From positions 1 through 64,000 of the forward strand of contig CAYUIT010000015.1 in assembly GCA_964444835.1 (NCBI GenBank): DNA of 64,000 nt, written 5' to 3'. This DNA comes from CADEED01 sp964444835 (GTDB lineage Bacteria > Pseudomonadota > Gammaproteobacteria > Steroidobacterales > Steroidobacteraceae). The translations under genes and the position numbers were made by a program. The notes beneath the pieces were generated by a model. The model saw only the letters and a program-made list of their open reading frames with translations, was not told the origin of the DNA and made no database searches. Of the stretch, positions 24,996 to 33,636 are shown piece after piece (the first letter of the stretch is position 1; each line of letters opens with the position of its first letter).

Positions 24996-26243
24996 TCAGC
25001 CCGTGAAGCGCCGAAAGATCAGCGTGCCGTTCGTGCCGCCGAAGCCGAACGAGTTCGACAGCACGGCGTCGATCGACATCGGGCGCGCCGCATTCGGCGT
25101 GTAGTCTAGGTCGCAGGCCGGGTCGGGGTTCTGCAAGTTGATGGTGGGCGGCGCCACTTGGTCCCGAATCGCGAGTACCGAGAAGATCGCTTCGACGGCG
25201 CCGGCCGCACCTAACAAGTGACCGGTCATCGATTTGGTGCCGCTGATCGCAATCTTCTGCGCATGTTCACCAAAGGCGCGCTTGATCGCGACGGTTTCCG
25301 CGACATCGCCGAGCGGCGTCGAAGTCGCATGCGCATTGATGTGCTGGATGTCGCTCGCATTGAGGCGTGCATCTTTCAGCGCGGCCACCATCGCGAGCCG
25401 TGCGCCGTTGCCATCTTCCAGCGGCGCGGTCATGTGATACGCGTCGCCGCTCATGCCGAAGCCGACGAGCTCCGCATAAATGCGTGCACCGCGCGCCTTG
25501 GCGTGTTCGAGTTCCTCCAGCAGCATCGCGCCGCCGCCATCGCCCATCACGAACCCATCACGATCGCGATCCCAAGGTCGGCTCGCTTCCGTCGGCGCGT
25601 CGTTGCGTTCGGACAAGGCACGGGCTTGGCTGAAGCCGCCTAACGCGGTCGGCGTGCTCGCCACTTCGGAGCCGCCCGCGATCATCACATCGGCATCGCC
25701 ATATTGAATGCAGCGCGCCGCCAAGCCGATCGCATGCGTGGACGTGGTGCACGCCGTGACGACCGCGAGGTTCGGGCCCTTGAGGCCGTAGCGAATCGAT
25801 AGATGACCCGAGACCATGTTGATAATGGTGCTTGGGATGTAGAACGGCGAAATCTTGCGCGGATTCTTCGTGCTGTTCCACGTCGTGACTTCGCTTTCGA
25901 TACCGACGAGACCGCCGATACCGGAGCCCATCACCGCGCCACAGCGCTCCGTGTCCGCTTTCGCGAAGTCGATCCCCGAATCCGTGACCGCTTGGACGCC
26001 TGCGCCCATGCCGAGATGCATGAACGGATCCATCCGTCGCGCTTCTTTCGGCGGGAGGTAGTCGCTGACGTTAAAGCCCTGCACTGCGCCACCGAAGCGA
26101 GTTGCGAAGGCGGAGGCGTCGAAGGCCGTAATCGGGCCGATGCCACTGCGGCCCGCCAGAATTGCTTCCCATGCGGAAGGGATCGTGGAGCCAACCGGTG
26201 AGACGATACCGAGACCGGTGACGACGACGCGGCGTTTGGACAC
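24996..26243 (-). CDS. fabF: Beta-ketoacyl-ACP synthase II
   Basis: This elongating condensing enzyme of fatty acid synthesis has about 415 residues. The catalytic Cys is in VVTACTTSTHAIG, and the two histidines are in INAHATSTPLGD and KSMTGHLLGAAGAVEA. FGFGGTNGTLIF closes the fold. The start is GTG 26243 (VSKRRVVVTGLGIVSP) with GAGGG just upstream; the longer frame to 26312 is not FabF-like. It lies about 100 bases after acpP in the operon. Confidence 0.96.
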   Translation of the reverse strand: MSKRRVVVTGLGIVSPVGSTIPSAWEAILAGRSGIGPITAFDASAFATRFGGAVQGFNVSDYLPPKEARRMDPFMHLGMGAGVQAVTDSGIDFAKADTERCGAVMGSGIGGLVGIESEVTTWNSTKNPRKISPFYIPSTIINMVSGHLSIRYGLKGPNLAVVTACTTSTHAIGLAARCIQYGDADVMIAGGSEVASTPTALGGFSQARALSERNDAPTEASRPWDRDRDGFVMGDGGGAMLLEELEHAKARGARIYAELVGFGMSGDAYHMTAPLEDGNGARLAMVAALKDARLNASDIQHINAHATSTPLGDVAETVAIKRAFGEHAQKIAISGTKSMTGHLLGAAGAVEAIFSVLAIRDQVAPPTINLQNPDPACDLDYTPNAARPMSIDAVLSNSFGFGGTNGTLIFRRFTG

Positions 26244-26348
26244 GATTGCCCTCGTTCGAGAGTTAGGACGCTGGAGAACGACGCAGGGCGGCGCGACTCG
26301 CCGCCCTGCCATCGTGGGGAAGCCTGCTACGCAAGCGGCGTGAAAGCC

Positions 26349-26588
26349 TTACGACTTGCGGCGATCGGAGATGTAGCTGATGGCTTGCTGGACGGTCGTG
26401 ATCTTTTCGGCATCCTCATCGGGAATTTCGATTTCGAATTCCTCTTCGAGTGCCATGACCAACTCGACCGTGTCGAGCGAATCCGCGCCGAGATCCTCCG
26501 TGAAGGAGGCATCGTTCACGACCTGTTCGGCTTTGACACCGAGCTGCTCGGCCACGATCGCTTTGACCTGTTGTTCGACATTGCTCAT
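26349..26588 (-). CDS. acpP: Acyl carrier protein
   Basis: This is a 79-residue acidic helical protein that carries growing acyl chains on phosphopantetheine. The attachment serine is in EDLGADSLDTVELVMALEEE. The sequence is almost standard for proteobacterial AcpP. It sits between fabG and fabF as in E. coli. The preceding 200-base gap suggests an additional promoter, as is common for acpP. Confidence 0.98.
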   Translation of the reverse strand: MSNVEQQVKAIVAEQLGVKAEQVVNDASFTEDLGADSLDTVELVMALEEEFEIEIPDEDAEKITTVQQAISYISDRRKS

Positions 26589-26791
26589 TGGTTCTCAGTC
26601 CTCAAGTGAGAAAGTGCGCCAAGACAGGGCGCGAACGCCCCAAACTGGCGGGGCGCGTATTGTAGGGTAAGGGCCCGCGCACCGCTACGTTGTCAAATCG
26701 GGAGTATTTGTTTTCTTTACGATTTTTGCCATTTCACGGCAAAAATGGCAGGTCTGGGCTGGGGAAACCCCTAGCGACCGGATTTTTGCCG
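26589..26791. promoter_or_regulatory. acpP leader with repeated ATTTTTGCC elements
   Basis: The gap between fabG and acpP holds an inverted repeat TTTTTGCC (26723-26730) and GGCAAAAA (26738-26745) with a 7-base loop, and a further ATTTTTGCC at 26784-26792 touching the fabG end. It could be an acpP-specific promoter/operator or an attenuator for readthrough from fabG. The repeats are seen directly; the role is inferred. Confidence 0.4.
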
Positions 26792-27532
26792 TTACGGCAT
26801 GTACATGCCGCCATTCACGTGCAGCGTCGTGCCGGTGATGTAACTCGCTTGTGGCGAACACAGGAACGTGACCGCGCCCGCGATGTCTTCGGGCGTGCCG
26901 AGCCGCGACATGGGAATTTGGTCGGACAACGTTTTGCGCTGCTCCTCGGTGAGCGCACGCGTCATGTCGGTGTCGATGAATCCCGGCGCCACGGCATTCA
27001 CCGTGATGCCGCGTGAGGCCACTTCCTGAGCGAGAGATTTGGTGAAGCCGATGATGCCCGCCTTCGACGCCGCATAGTTCGCCTGCCCCGGATTGCCGGT
27101 CACGCCCACGATCGAGGTGACGGACACGATACGGCCGCGACGCTCTTTCATCATGCGCTTGAGGCAGGCTTTCGAGAGGCGGAACACTGACGTGAGATTG
27201 GTCTCGATGACGGCGGACCAGTCTTCTGGCTTCATGCGCAACATCAACATGTCGCGCGTGATTGCGGCGTTGTTGACGAGGATGGTCGGCAGCTCGCCTT
27301 TGGCATCGAGGTCGGCGATGAGCGCTTCGATCGATTGGGCGCTCGAAACATCGAGCACGGCGCCGCGGCCGCTATTGCCGAGCGCGGCCAGTGTCGCCGT
27401 GATGTTGGCGGCGCCCGCTTCGGTGGTTGCCGTGCCGATGACGCGGGCCCCCGCCTTTGCGAGCGACTCGGCAATCGCTTTGCCGATGCCACGGGATGCG
27501 CCAGTAACGAGAGCGAGATCTTGCTCGAGCAC
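26792..27532 (-). CDS. fabG: 3-oxoacyl-ACP reductase
   Basis: This SDR-family NADPH-dependent reductase has about 246 residues. The nucleotide loop is ALVTGASRGIGKAIAE. The catalytic residues are Ser in VSVTSIVGVTGN and Tyr-Lys in NYAASKAGIIGF, with the Asn in NAAITRDMLMLRM. It reduces beta-ketoacyl-ACP in each elongation cycle. The start is assigned to GTG 27532 with AGAGG just upstream; the longer frame is not FabG-like. Confidence 0.96.
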   Translation of the reverse strand: MLEQDLALVTGASRGIGKAIAESLAKAGARVIGTATTEAGAANITATLAALGNSGRGAVLDVSSAQSIEALIADLDAKGELPTILVNNAAITRDMLMLRMKPEDWSAVIETNLTSVFRLSKACLKRMMKERRGRIVSVTSIVGVTGNPGQANYAASKAGIIGFTKSLAQEVASRGITVNAVAPGFIDTDMTRALTEEQRKTLSDQIPMSRLGTPEDIAGAVTFLCSPQASYITGTTLHVNGGMYMP

Positions 27533-27557
27533 GTGAGCCTCTACACGGGTTGAGTTG

Positions 27558-28496
27558 TTAGGGGGCTGCCAGGGCGGCGGCAAGCGCCGCAGGGGTATCG
27601 AGGCTCGCACACTGCACGGTCGAGCCTTTGACGATCCGTTGATTCAACCCGAGCAAAACCTTGCCCGGTCCGCACTCAATCAGGCGCGTGCAGCCTGCAG
27701 CAACCATGGCCTGCACCGTTTGGGTCCAACGGACGGGGCTTGCGAGCTGTCGAGTGAGCAACGCGCGAATCTGTTCCGGCGCTTGATACGCCTGGCCATC
27801 CACGGCGCTGCGATATTCGATTCGTGGGGCGGACCACGCGATGCGCGCCAATTCCGGTGCGAGACGCTCGCCCGCGACGCGCATCAAGCTGCTGTGTGAC
27901 GGGACGCTGACAGGCAATGGCAACGCGCGTTTCGCGCCCTTCGCTTTGGCAGCCGCCATCGCGCGCTCAACGGCAGCCGTCTCTCCTGCGATGACGACCT
28001 GCGCTGGCGAATTGAAATTGACCGCCTCGACAACGCCTCCTGCGCTCGCCGCTTCGGCGCACGCGGCGATGACATCGGCGTCATCGAGACCGAGGATTGC
28101 TGCCATGGCGCCGGCACCAACAGGTACGGCTTCCTGCATCACGCGACCGCGAAACGCCACGAGGCGAATGGCGTCGGCGAACGGCAAAGCCTCGGCAGCG
28201 ACGAGCGCCGAGAACTCGCCCAAGCTGTGGCCCGTGACGAACGCCGGCGTGGCGCCGCCACGATCGCGCCATACACGCCACGTCGCAATTCCGGCCGCGA
28301 GCATGGCCGGTTGCGTGCGCTCTGTCGTATTCAGTTGCTCGGCGGGGCCTTGTTGACACAGCTGCCACAAGTCATAGCCGAGCGCGGCTGACGCTTCGGC
28401 GAACGTGGCAGTGACGATGGACGATTCGGCGGCGAGTTCCGCCAACATGCCGACGGCTTGTGAGCCCTGGCCCGGAAACGCAAATGCTAACGACAT
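27558..28496 (-). CDS. fabD: Malonyl-CoA:ACP transacylase
   Basis: This enzyme of about 312 residues transfers malonyl groups from CoA to ACP. The N terminus FAFPGQGSQAVGML and the catalytic Ser in VTGHSLGEFSALVA are canonical. The His is in VPSHSSLM and the closing motif is ECGPGKVL. The stop codon region contains a copy of the TTGTTAG word (27555-27561). Upstream lies rrtA rather than fabH or plsX, which usually precede fabD. Confidence 0.95.
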   Translation of the reverse strand: MSLAFAFPGQGSQAVGMLAELAAESSIVTATFAEASAALGYDLWQLCQQGPAEQLNTTERTQPAMLAAGIATWRVWRDRGGATPAFVTGHSLGEFSALVAAEALPFADAIRLVAFRGRVMQEAVPVGAGAMAAILGLDDADVIAACAEAASAGGVVEAVNFNSPAQVVIAGETAAVERAMAAAKAKGAKRALPLPVSVPSHSSLMRVAGERLAPELARIAWSAPRIEYRSAVDGQAYQAPEQIRALLTRQLASPVRWTQTVQAMVAAGCTRLIECGPGKVLLGLNQRIVKGSTVQCASLDTPAALAAALAAP

Positions 28497-28514
28497 GGGC
28501 GCGCAGTATAGACG

Positions 28515-29129
28515 CTACGTTGGCGTACGGCGCGATTCGAGAAACACCGCGGCCACCAAGCCGCCAATCGCGCCGTACAGATGCGCATCGGAGAGCGTAG
28601 TGCCACCCTCTGCGAAGGGCATGGCACCGCTCCACTGCTCGTAACCTAACTTGCCGATGATGAAGGCGGCCAATATCCACGCATCAAGATCTTTGCGCCG
28701 CAGGTGCGCGAGCGTGCCGGCCGTCATCACACCGTGCAGTGCTCCGGACGCGCCAACGTACCAATGGATGTTGGGATTGAAGAACCAGATGCCGGCGCTG
28801 ATCGCAAGGCTCGAGGCGATCCAAATGACCGCCCAGCGCCCGGCCGTAAAGTCGCGTGCAAACAGCGCCCACATCAAGACGAGGCCCAGGATGTTGAGAA
28901 CCGCGTGCGTGAGGTCGAGATGCACGAGATGGGCCGTTAGGATGCGCCACCACTCGCCCGCTGCCATCGCCTCGCGGTCGAAGCGCAGCGCATGGCGGAC
29001 CGATTCGCCGCTGAGCTCGGGAACCATCAGTGCGGCTGCCAGGCCTAATAGAGCCAGGCCGTAACGACCGTCGCCGTTCAACGACTTTAGAACGGCTGCA
29101 AACCCTGTCACGGGCTGCGAGACGTTCAT
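28515..29129 (-). CDS. rrtA: Rhombosortase (rhomboid-family intramembrane protease)
   Basis: This membrane serine protease has about 204 residues and six or so helices. The catalytic serine is in VGASGALHGVMTAG and the His pair for the dyad comes later (SDAHLYGAIGGL). HLVHLDLTHAVLNILGLV is the typical rhombosortase L1 region. RrtA enzymes remove GlyGly-CTERM tails from proteins exported by the T2SS. The gene is divergent from gspG with only about 40 bases between starts, which supports that role. No protein with an obvious GlyGly-CTERM tail is in the window. Confidence 0.87.
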   Translation of the reverse strand: MNVSQPVTGFAAVLKSLNGDGRYGLALLGLAAALMVPELSGESVRHALRFDREAMAAGEWWRILTAHLVHLDLTHAVLNILGLVLMWALFARDFTAGRWAVIWIASSLAISAGIWFFNPNIHWYVGASGALHGVMTAGTLAHLRRKDLDAWILAAFIIGKLGYEQWSGAMPFAEGGTTLSDAHLYGAIGGLVAAVFLESRRTPT

Positions 29130-29130
29130 T

Positions 29131-29139
29131 TGCTATCAT
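29131..29139 (+). promoter_or_regulatory. Extended -10 element in the rrtA/gspG divergent region
   Basis: TG-C-TATCAT matches the extended -10 pattern, and a transcript starting a few bases later would reach the gspG start at 29169. No strong -35 is visible, which is common with extended -10 promoters. Confidence 0.4.
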
Positions 29140-29168
29140 TCCTCAATGGCAACCCACTCGGAATTCCT

Positions 29169-29636
29169 ATGGTCCTGAAAGCATTATCGACCGCACGAAC
29201 TGGCCGCGTTGCCCTTCCTGCGCGTGGCTTCACGCTGATCGAAATCATGGTCGTCGTGATCATCATCGGCTTGTTGGCAGCCGTGATCGTGCCTCAGTTT
29301 TTGGGTCGCGTCGACGACGCCCGTATCACCAAAGCGAAGAGCGACATCCAGGCGATCGAAGCCGCGCTGACGATGTACAAGCTCGACAACTTCAAGTACC
29401 CAACCACCGAGCAAGGCTTGGCGGCACTCGTCACGAAGCCCAACGATCCGACCGTTCGCAATTGGCGCAGCGAAGGTTATTTGAAGCGCGCCGTGAAGGA
29501 TCCGTGGGGTAACGACTTCGTGTACGCGTTCCCGGGTACGCGCGGCGGCGAATTCGATCTCTACTCGTTCGGAGCCGACGGCCAAGAAGGCGGCGAAGGG
29601 GTCAACGCCGATGTCGGTAACTGGGCGCAAGAGTAA
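29169..29636 (+). CDS. gspG: T2SS major pseudopilin GspG
   Basis: This is the main subunit of the T2SS pseudopilus, about 155 residues. The prepilin cleavage site is PARG|FTLIEIMVVVIIIGLLAA with Glu at position 5. The C-terminal part has KYPTTEQGLAAL and DPWGNDFVYAFPG, the calcium-binding region of GspG. ATG 29169 is chosen; upstream in-frame starts give a non-conserved leader. It is the first gene of gspGHIJKLMN and overlaps gspH. Confidence 0.96.
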   Translation: MVLKALSTARTGRVALPARGFTLIEIMVVVIIIGLLAAVIVPQFLGRVDDARITKAKSDIQAIEAALTMYKLDNFKYPTTEQGLAALVTKPNDPTVRNWRSEGYLKRAVKDPWGNDFVYAFPGTRGGEFDLYSFGADGQEGGEGVNADVGNWAQE

Positions 29637-30189
29637 CGCCGCGCAGCCGCTCGGACCGTATCGCGCGGGCTTCACACTCATCGAAATGCTGGTGGTCGTG
29701 CTGATCATCGGCTTGCTCGCAGCCGGCGCCCTCATCACCTTCGGTGGCGGCAATCGCGACACGCAGCTCGAGCGCGAGCTTGAACGCGTGAATGCGTTGC
29801 TCGACTACGCGCGCGAGCAAGCGGAGTTGCAAACTCGCGAGTTCGGGCTGCGTATCGATGACGGCGGCTACCAGTTTGTCGTGTTCGATCCACTCACCGC
29901 CCAGTGGGCCGCAGCCGAAGATGACGAAGCGCTACGCCGCCGCGCGCTGCCTGAAGGGCTGCTGCAGCAATTGGTGGTCGATGGCCGCACGATCGTGGTC
30001 GGGCCGCGCAAAGAGATCGAAGACTTCGCGCCGCAGGTGGTGTTGTATTCAAGCGGCGATTTGAGTTCGTTCGAATTCATTCTCGAGCGCGAGGGTGGCG
30101 GCCCGAAGGGTCGTGTGCACACGGATGATAATGGGCTCCTCAAACTCGAGCTGCCCGGTGATGCCGCGGCGGCCGCAGTCACGCCATGA
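29611..30189 (+). CDS. gspH: T2SS minor pseudopilin GspH
   Basis: This minor pseudopilin of about 192 residues has the cleavage site YRAG|FTLIEMLVVVLIIGLLAA. The remaining domain is beta-rich with FGLRIDDGGYQFVVFD, as in GspH. The start ATG lies within the last 26 bases of gspG in another frame. GspH joins the pseudopilus tip or shaft during secretion. Confidence 0.9.
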   Translation: MSVTGRKSNAAQPLGPYRAGFTLIEMLVVVLIIGLLAAGALITFGGGNRDTQLERELERVNALLDYAREQAELQTREFGLRIDDGGYQFVVFDPLTAQWAAAEDDEALRRRALPEGLLQQLVVDGRTIVVGPRKEIEDFAPQVVLYSSGDLSSFEFILEREGGGPKGRVHTDDNGLLKLELPGDAAAAAVTP

Positions 30190-30743
30190 AACAACGTGGC
30201 TTTACGCTCATCGAGGTCGTCGTGGCGTTCGTGATCGTCGTGCTCGCGGTCAGCGCCTTGATGGGCGCCCTCACCTCGTCGGCGAGCAACACCGCGTTCT
30301 TGCGTGATAAGACTTTTGCCGAGTGGGCGGCACTCAACAAGCTGACCGAGACGCGCGTCGCGGGGATCACTCCGTCGCGTGGTGTCACGACAGGCGAAGT
30401 GCAATACGTCGGCCGGCGCTACCAGTGGCAGCAGACTGTCACGCCGCTGCCTTTCAACGGGATGTTCAAGATTGAAGTGCGCACCCGGTTGTTAGCCGAT
30501 GGCGCGGCTGCGCCGACCGCTGCCAACGCGGCCGATGCCGACGACGCGACCGACTGGAGTGGCACGGCGATTGGGGTCATCAGTACGTCAGTGTCGATCG
30601 CGCGGTCGCCTGTCGTGGCCTGGGACGAGGCACCCACCGGTGGCGCGCCTGGGCCTGGCGGTCAAGGCGGACAAGGCGGACAAGGCGGACAACCAGCGCC
30701 GGAGCCCCCTGCGCCGCCCAGCGAGCCGGGGCCCACAGGATGA
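30186..30743 (+). CDS. gspI: T2SS minor pseudopilin GspI with Gly/Gln repeat tail
   Basis: The protein is about 185 residues. The cleavage motif is KQRG|FTLIEVVVAFVIVV. GspI initiates the pseudopilus tip complex with J and K. The core ends near residue 150. An unusual tail of GGQ repeats and a Pro/Glu-rich end follows (see the repeat at 30657-30692). It overlaps gspH and gspJ by four bases each (ATGA). Confidence 0.92.
   Translation: MKQRGFTLIEVVVAFVIVVLAVSALMGALTSSASNTAFLRDKTFAEWAALNKLTETRVAGITPSRGVTTGEVQYVGRRYQWQQTVTPLPFNGMFKIEVRTRLLADGAAAPTAANAADADDATDWSGTAIGVISTSVSIARSPVVAWDEAPTGGAPGPGGQGGQGGQGGQPAPEPPAPPSEPGPTG
30657..30692 (+). repeat. Four-unit 9-bp tandem repeat in gspI
   Basis: The unit GGCGGACAA is repeated three times after one variant copy (GGCGGTCAA), encoding Gly-Gly-Gln each time. 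The unit is a multiple of three, so slippage would change tail length without a frameshift. Confidence 0.85.
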
Positions 30744-31390
30744 TGCGTCAGTCGCAACGAGTGCGTTACGGGCGCGGCTTCACGTTGATTGAGATCGTGG
30801 TCGCGGTGGCCCTGACCGGCTTGTTGTTCGCCATTGGCTACGCGGGCATCAACCAAGCGTTGCGCGATCGCGATTCCTTGGAGGCCTCGCAGGCGCGGCT
30901 AACCACTTTGCAACGCGCGATCCGCGTGGTGTCGCAAGATCTCACGCAGATCGCGCCCCGGCCGGCGCGCGACGTGGCGAGTGGTGGCGATGCGCAGCCC
31001 GCCCTGCTGTCGTCTCGCTCTAACAATATCTTGATGACATTCACGCGCAGCGGCTGGTCGAACCCGGCCGGCACGCAGCGGCAGACGCAGCAACGTGTGC
31101 GGTACGTGCTCGAGAACGGCACGCTAGTCCGCGAGCATTGGTTGTCAGTCGATGCGGCGTTAAACGCCGTACCGAAGCGCCGCGTGTTGCTCGAGAACGT
31201 TAAATCAGTGAGTTTTCGCTTCCTCGACCCGACCAGCCGCACGTGGCGTGACGAGTGGCCAGCCGTCGGCGGTGGTGCTACGGCGCAAGGCGGTAGTTTG
31301 TTTTTGCGGACCCGGCCGGCTGCGATCGAGATCGTACTGGAGCTGGACGATTGGGGTACGGTCACGCGCATGTTCGAGGTGCCAACATGA
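30740..31390 (+). CDS. gspJ: T2SS minor pseudopilin GspJ
   Basis: This minor pseudopilin of about 216 residues has the cleavage motif YGRG|FTLIEIVVAVALTGLL. Conserved downstream features include AIRVVSQDLTQIAPRPARD and VKSVSFRFLDP. It forms the tip complex with GspI and GspK. It overlaps both neighbours by four bases. Confidence 0.94.
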   Translation: MMRQSQRVRYGRGFTLIEIVVAVALTGLLFAIGYAGINQALRDRDSLEASQARLTTLQRAIRVVSQDLTQIAPRPARDVASGGDAQPALLSSRSNNILMTFTRSGWSNPAGTQRQTQQRVRYVLENGTLVREHWLSVDAALNAVPKRRVLLENVKSVSFRFLDPTSRTWRDEWPAVGGGATAQGGSLFLRTRPAAIEIVLELDDWGTVTRMFEVPT

Positions 31391-32358
31391 TGCGCGTGAC
31401 GGACAGAGCGCGGCAACGCGGCGTTGCGTTGCTCACGGCGATCGTGTTGTTTGCAGTCGCCACGATCCTCGCCGCAGCGATCACGTACAACAAAGCCATG
31501 GCAGCGCGACGGGCGGCCGCCACGTTTACGCTCGAGCAAGCGCTGCAAGCCGGGATGGCCGCCGAGGCACTGGCGGCGCTCGCGCTCGAGGATGCCGCGA
31601 AACGCAACGGCACGGAAACCTTGCTCTCACAACCGTGGGCGCAGCCCTTTGGGCCAGTAGAGATCGAGGAGACCGGCATCTTCATTCAAGGTCAGCTCGA
31701 GGATCTCGAGGGACGCTTCAATCTGAACAACCTCGTGAAGTTCGATCAGCAGGTTGGCAGCTTTGTCGTCGATCCGGAACAAGTCGCCGTGTTCCAGCAG
31801 TTGCTCGACGATTTGGGGCTCGAGAGCAAATGGGCGGACTTGATGGTGGACTGGATCGATCCCGATATCGCGCCCTACGGCCCGAATGGTGGCGAGGACA
31901 CCCTGTACTTGTCGCAGAATCCTAGCTATCGCCCGCCCAATACCTTCATCACCAGCCCAAGCGAAATGCTGGCGCTCCCGGGGTTCGGCGCCGAGCGGTA
32001 CGCGAAACTTGCGCCCTACGTCACGGCAATCCCAACCGGCTCCAAGGTAAACCTCTGTACCGCGAAGGGGGTCGTCCTCGACGCCGTGCGCGCCGACGGA
32101 CAGGACGAGTTTCGAACCAACGATCCGGCCCAGCAACGCACCAAAGGCTGCTTTCCATCGTCGAATGAGTACTTGAGTGGTTTGCGCGATCCTGACAAGC
32201 GCAACGAAGTCACTAACCGGATCGATACGATGTCCGAGACTTTTCGCTTGATGAGCGTCGTGCGTATTGGCACTGCCGAGTTCGTTCTGTACAGTCTTTT
32301 GCGTCGCGAAAGCAACGGCCAGGTCAGGACGTTGCAGCGTAGTTTCGGTAGCGAGTAA
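31387..32358 (+). CDS. gspK: T2SS pseudopilin GspK
   Basis: This is the large tip pseudopilin, about 323 residues. The cleavage region is RQRG|VALLTAIVLFAVATILA, without Glu at position 5, which is normal for GspK. The conserved block GQLEDLEGRFNLNNLV and a helix-hairpin-helix-like LALPGFGAERYAKLAPYV are present. It caps the pseudopilus. It overlaps gspJ; gspL follows after two bases. Confidence 0.95.
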   Translation: MMRVTDRARQRGVALLTAIVLFAVATILAAAITYNKAMAARRAAATFTLEQALQAGMAAEALAALALEDAAKRNGTETLLSQPWAQPFGPVEIEETGIFIQGQLEDLEGRFNLNNLVKFDQQVGSFVVDPEQVAVFQQLLDDLGLESKWADLMVDWIDPDIAPYGPNGGEDTLYLSQNPSYRPPNTFITSPSEMLALPGFGAERYAKLAPYVTAIPTGSKVNLCTAKGVVLDAVRADGQDEFRTNDPAQQRTKGCFPSSNEYLSGLRDPDKRNEVTNRIDTMSETFRLMSVVRIGTAEFVLYSLLRRESNGQVRTLQRSFGSE

Positions 32359-32360
32359 TC

Positions 32361-33620
32361 ATGGCCGAATGGCTTTTAGTGCGAATGGCAAGCGAGTCGC
32401 GCGCGAATGCGTCGTGGCTCGTGTGCAACGATCAAGGGCAGATCTTGCTGCCACCGCAGAGCGGCCCGCTGTCGCAAGCCGTGCCTATGGCGGGTTTGCG
32501 GCGCGTCGCGGTGATCGTACCGAGCGATGCAGTATTGCTAGTGGAGGCGCAGTTGCCGGCGAAGTCCGCCGCCAAGTTGCAGCAGATCGTGCCCTACGCG
32601 CTCGAAGAGCAGCTCGCGGAGGATATCGACGATTTGCATTTCGCCGTGGGCGAGCGCGATACCGTCAATAACCGCGCGTCAGTTGCAGTTGTTAGTAAGG
32701 CACTGCTGGCCGACTGGCTCGACACGTTGAGTGAGGCAGGCCTCACGGCGAACAGCATGTTCGTCGAGTCGAGCCTGCTGCCGAGCACGCCGGGCCAAGT
32801 CACCGCCCTGCTCGACGCCGACATCTTGACCTTGCGCTTAGCAGGTGCGGCACCGGTTGTCATGCCGGCGGAGCCGATTGCGGCCGCGTTTGATTTCATC
32901 GAATCCCAACGCACCGACAAAATCGAAGGCCTCGAAGCCCCGCCGCTCGGCTTGGTGCTGTACGCCTCCCATGTCGACTGGCAAGGGCGACAACAAGAGT
33001 TCGATGCCCTACGCGACCGTTTTACCGGCGTGAAGGTTCAACTCTTACCCTCGGGCCCCCTGGCGTTGCTCGCGCAGCAGATCGGCAGCAGTTCCGCGAT
33101 CGATTTGCTGCAAGGCCAGTATCAAGCCAAGTCGCAGTCCGCCTTCGATTGGCAGGCATGGCGGTGGGCGGCGATGCTCGCCGGCGCATTGCTGATATTG
33201 CACGTCGGTTGGCGCACGTTTGAGTTGTCGCGGGCGAAGAAGGTCGAGAAGACACTCGACGCCTCCATCACGCAAGTGTTTCAGTCGGCGCTCCCCGGGC
33301 AGACGCCGGGTTCCAACCCTCGGCAGCAGTTCGAGCAGCGCCTGTTAGCGGTGCGTTCGGGTCAGTCGGGCGACGGTGGGTTGTTAGGCGCGCTCGGTGC
33401 GCTGGCGCAAGCGCGGTCGGCGGCGCCTGCCGCCAACATTCAAGGCTTCAGCTTCCGGAATGGAACGATGGAGTTGCGCTTCACGGCCCCGGATGCCGCG
33501 GCGCTCGACGCCGTGGCGCAACAGTTGCGCTCGAACGGCTGGCAGGCCGATCTCACCTCCGGCAACGCGGCCGGCAATGCGTATCAAGGGCGTTTGCAAG
33601 TCAAGCGCTTGGGCGGCTGA
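32361..33620 (+). CDS. gspL: T2SS inner-membrane protein GspL
   Basis: The protein is about 419 residues. The N-terminal cytoplasmic actin-like domain (LPAKSAAKLQQIVPYALEEQ, then LAEDIDDLHFAVG) binds the GspE ATPase. A single membrane helix lies around residues 270-290 (WAAMLAGALLILHVGW), followed by a periplasmic ferredoxin-like domain. It recruits GspE to the inner-membrane platform with GspM. Confidence 0.93.
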   Translation: MAEWLLVRMASESRANASWLVCNDQGQILLPPQSGPLSQAVPMAGLRRVAVIVPSDAVLLVEAQLPAKSAAKLQQIVPYALEEQLAEDIDDLHFAVGERDTVNNRASVAVVSKALLADWLDTLSEAGLTANSMFVESSLLPSTPGQVTALLDADILTLRLAGAAPVVMPAEPIAAAFDFIESQRTDKIEGLEAPPLGLVLYASHVDWQGRQQEFDALRDRFTGVKVQLLPSGPLALLAQQIGSSSAIDLLQGQYQAKSQSAFDWQAWRWAAMLAGALLILHVGWRTFELSRAKKVEKTLDASITQVFQSALPGQTPGSNPRQQFEQRLLAVRSGQSGDGGLLGALGALAQARSAAPAANIQGFSFRNGTMELRFTAPDAAALDAVAQQLRSNGWQADLTSGNAAGNAYQGRLQVKRLGG

Positions 33621-33636
33621 GCGGCGAGGAGCAAGC

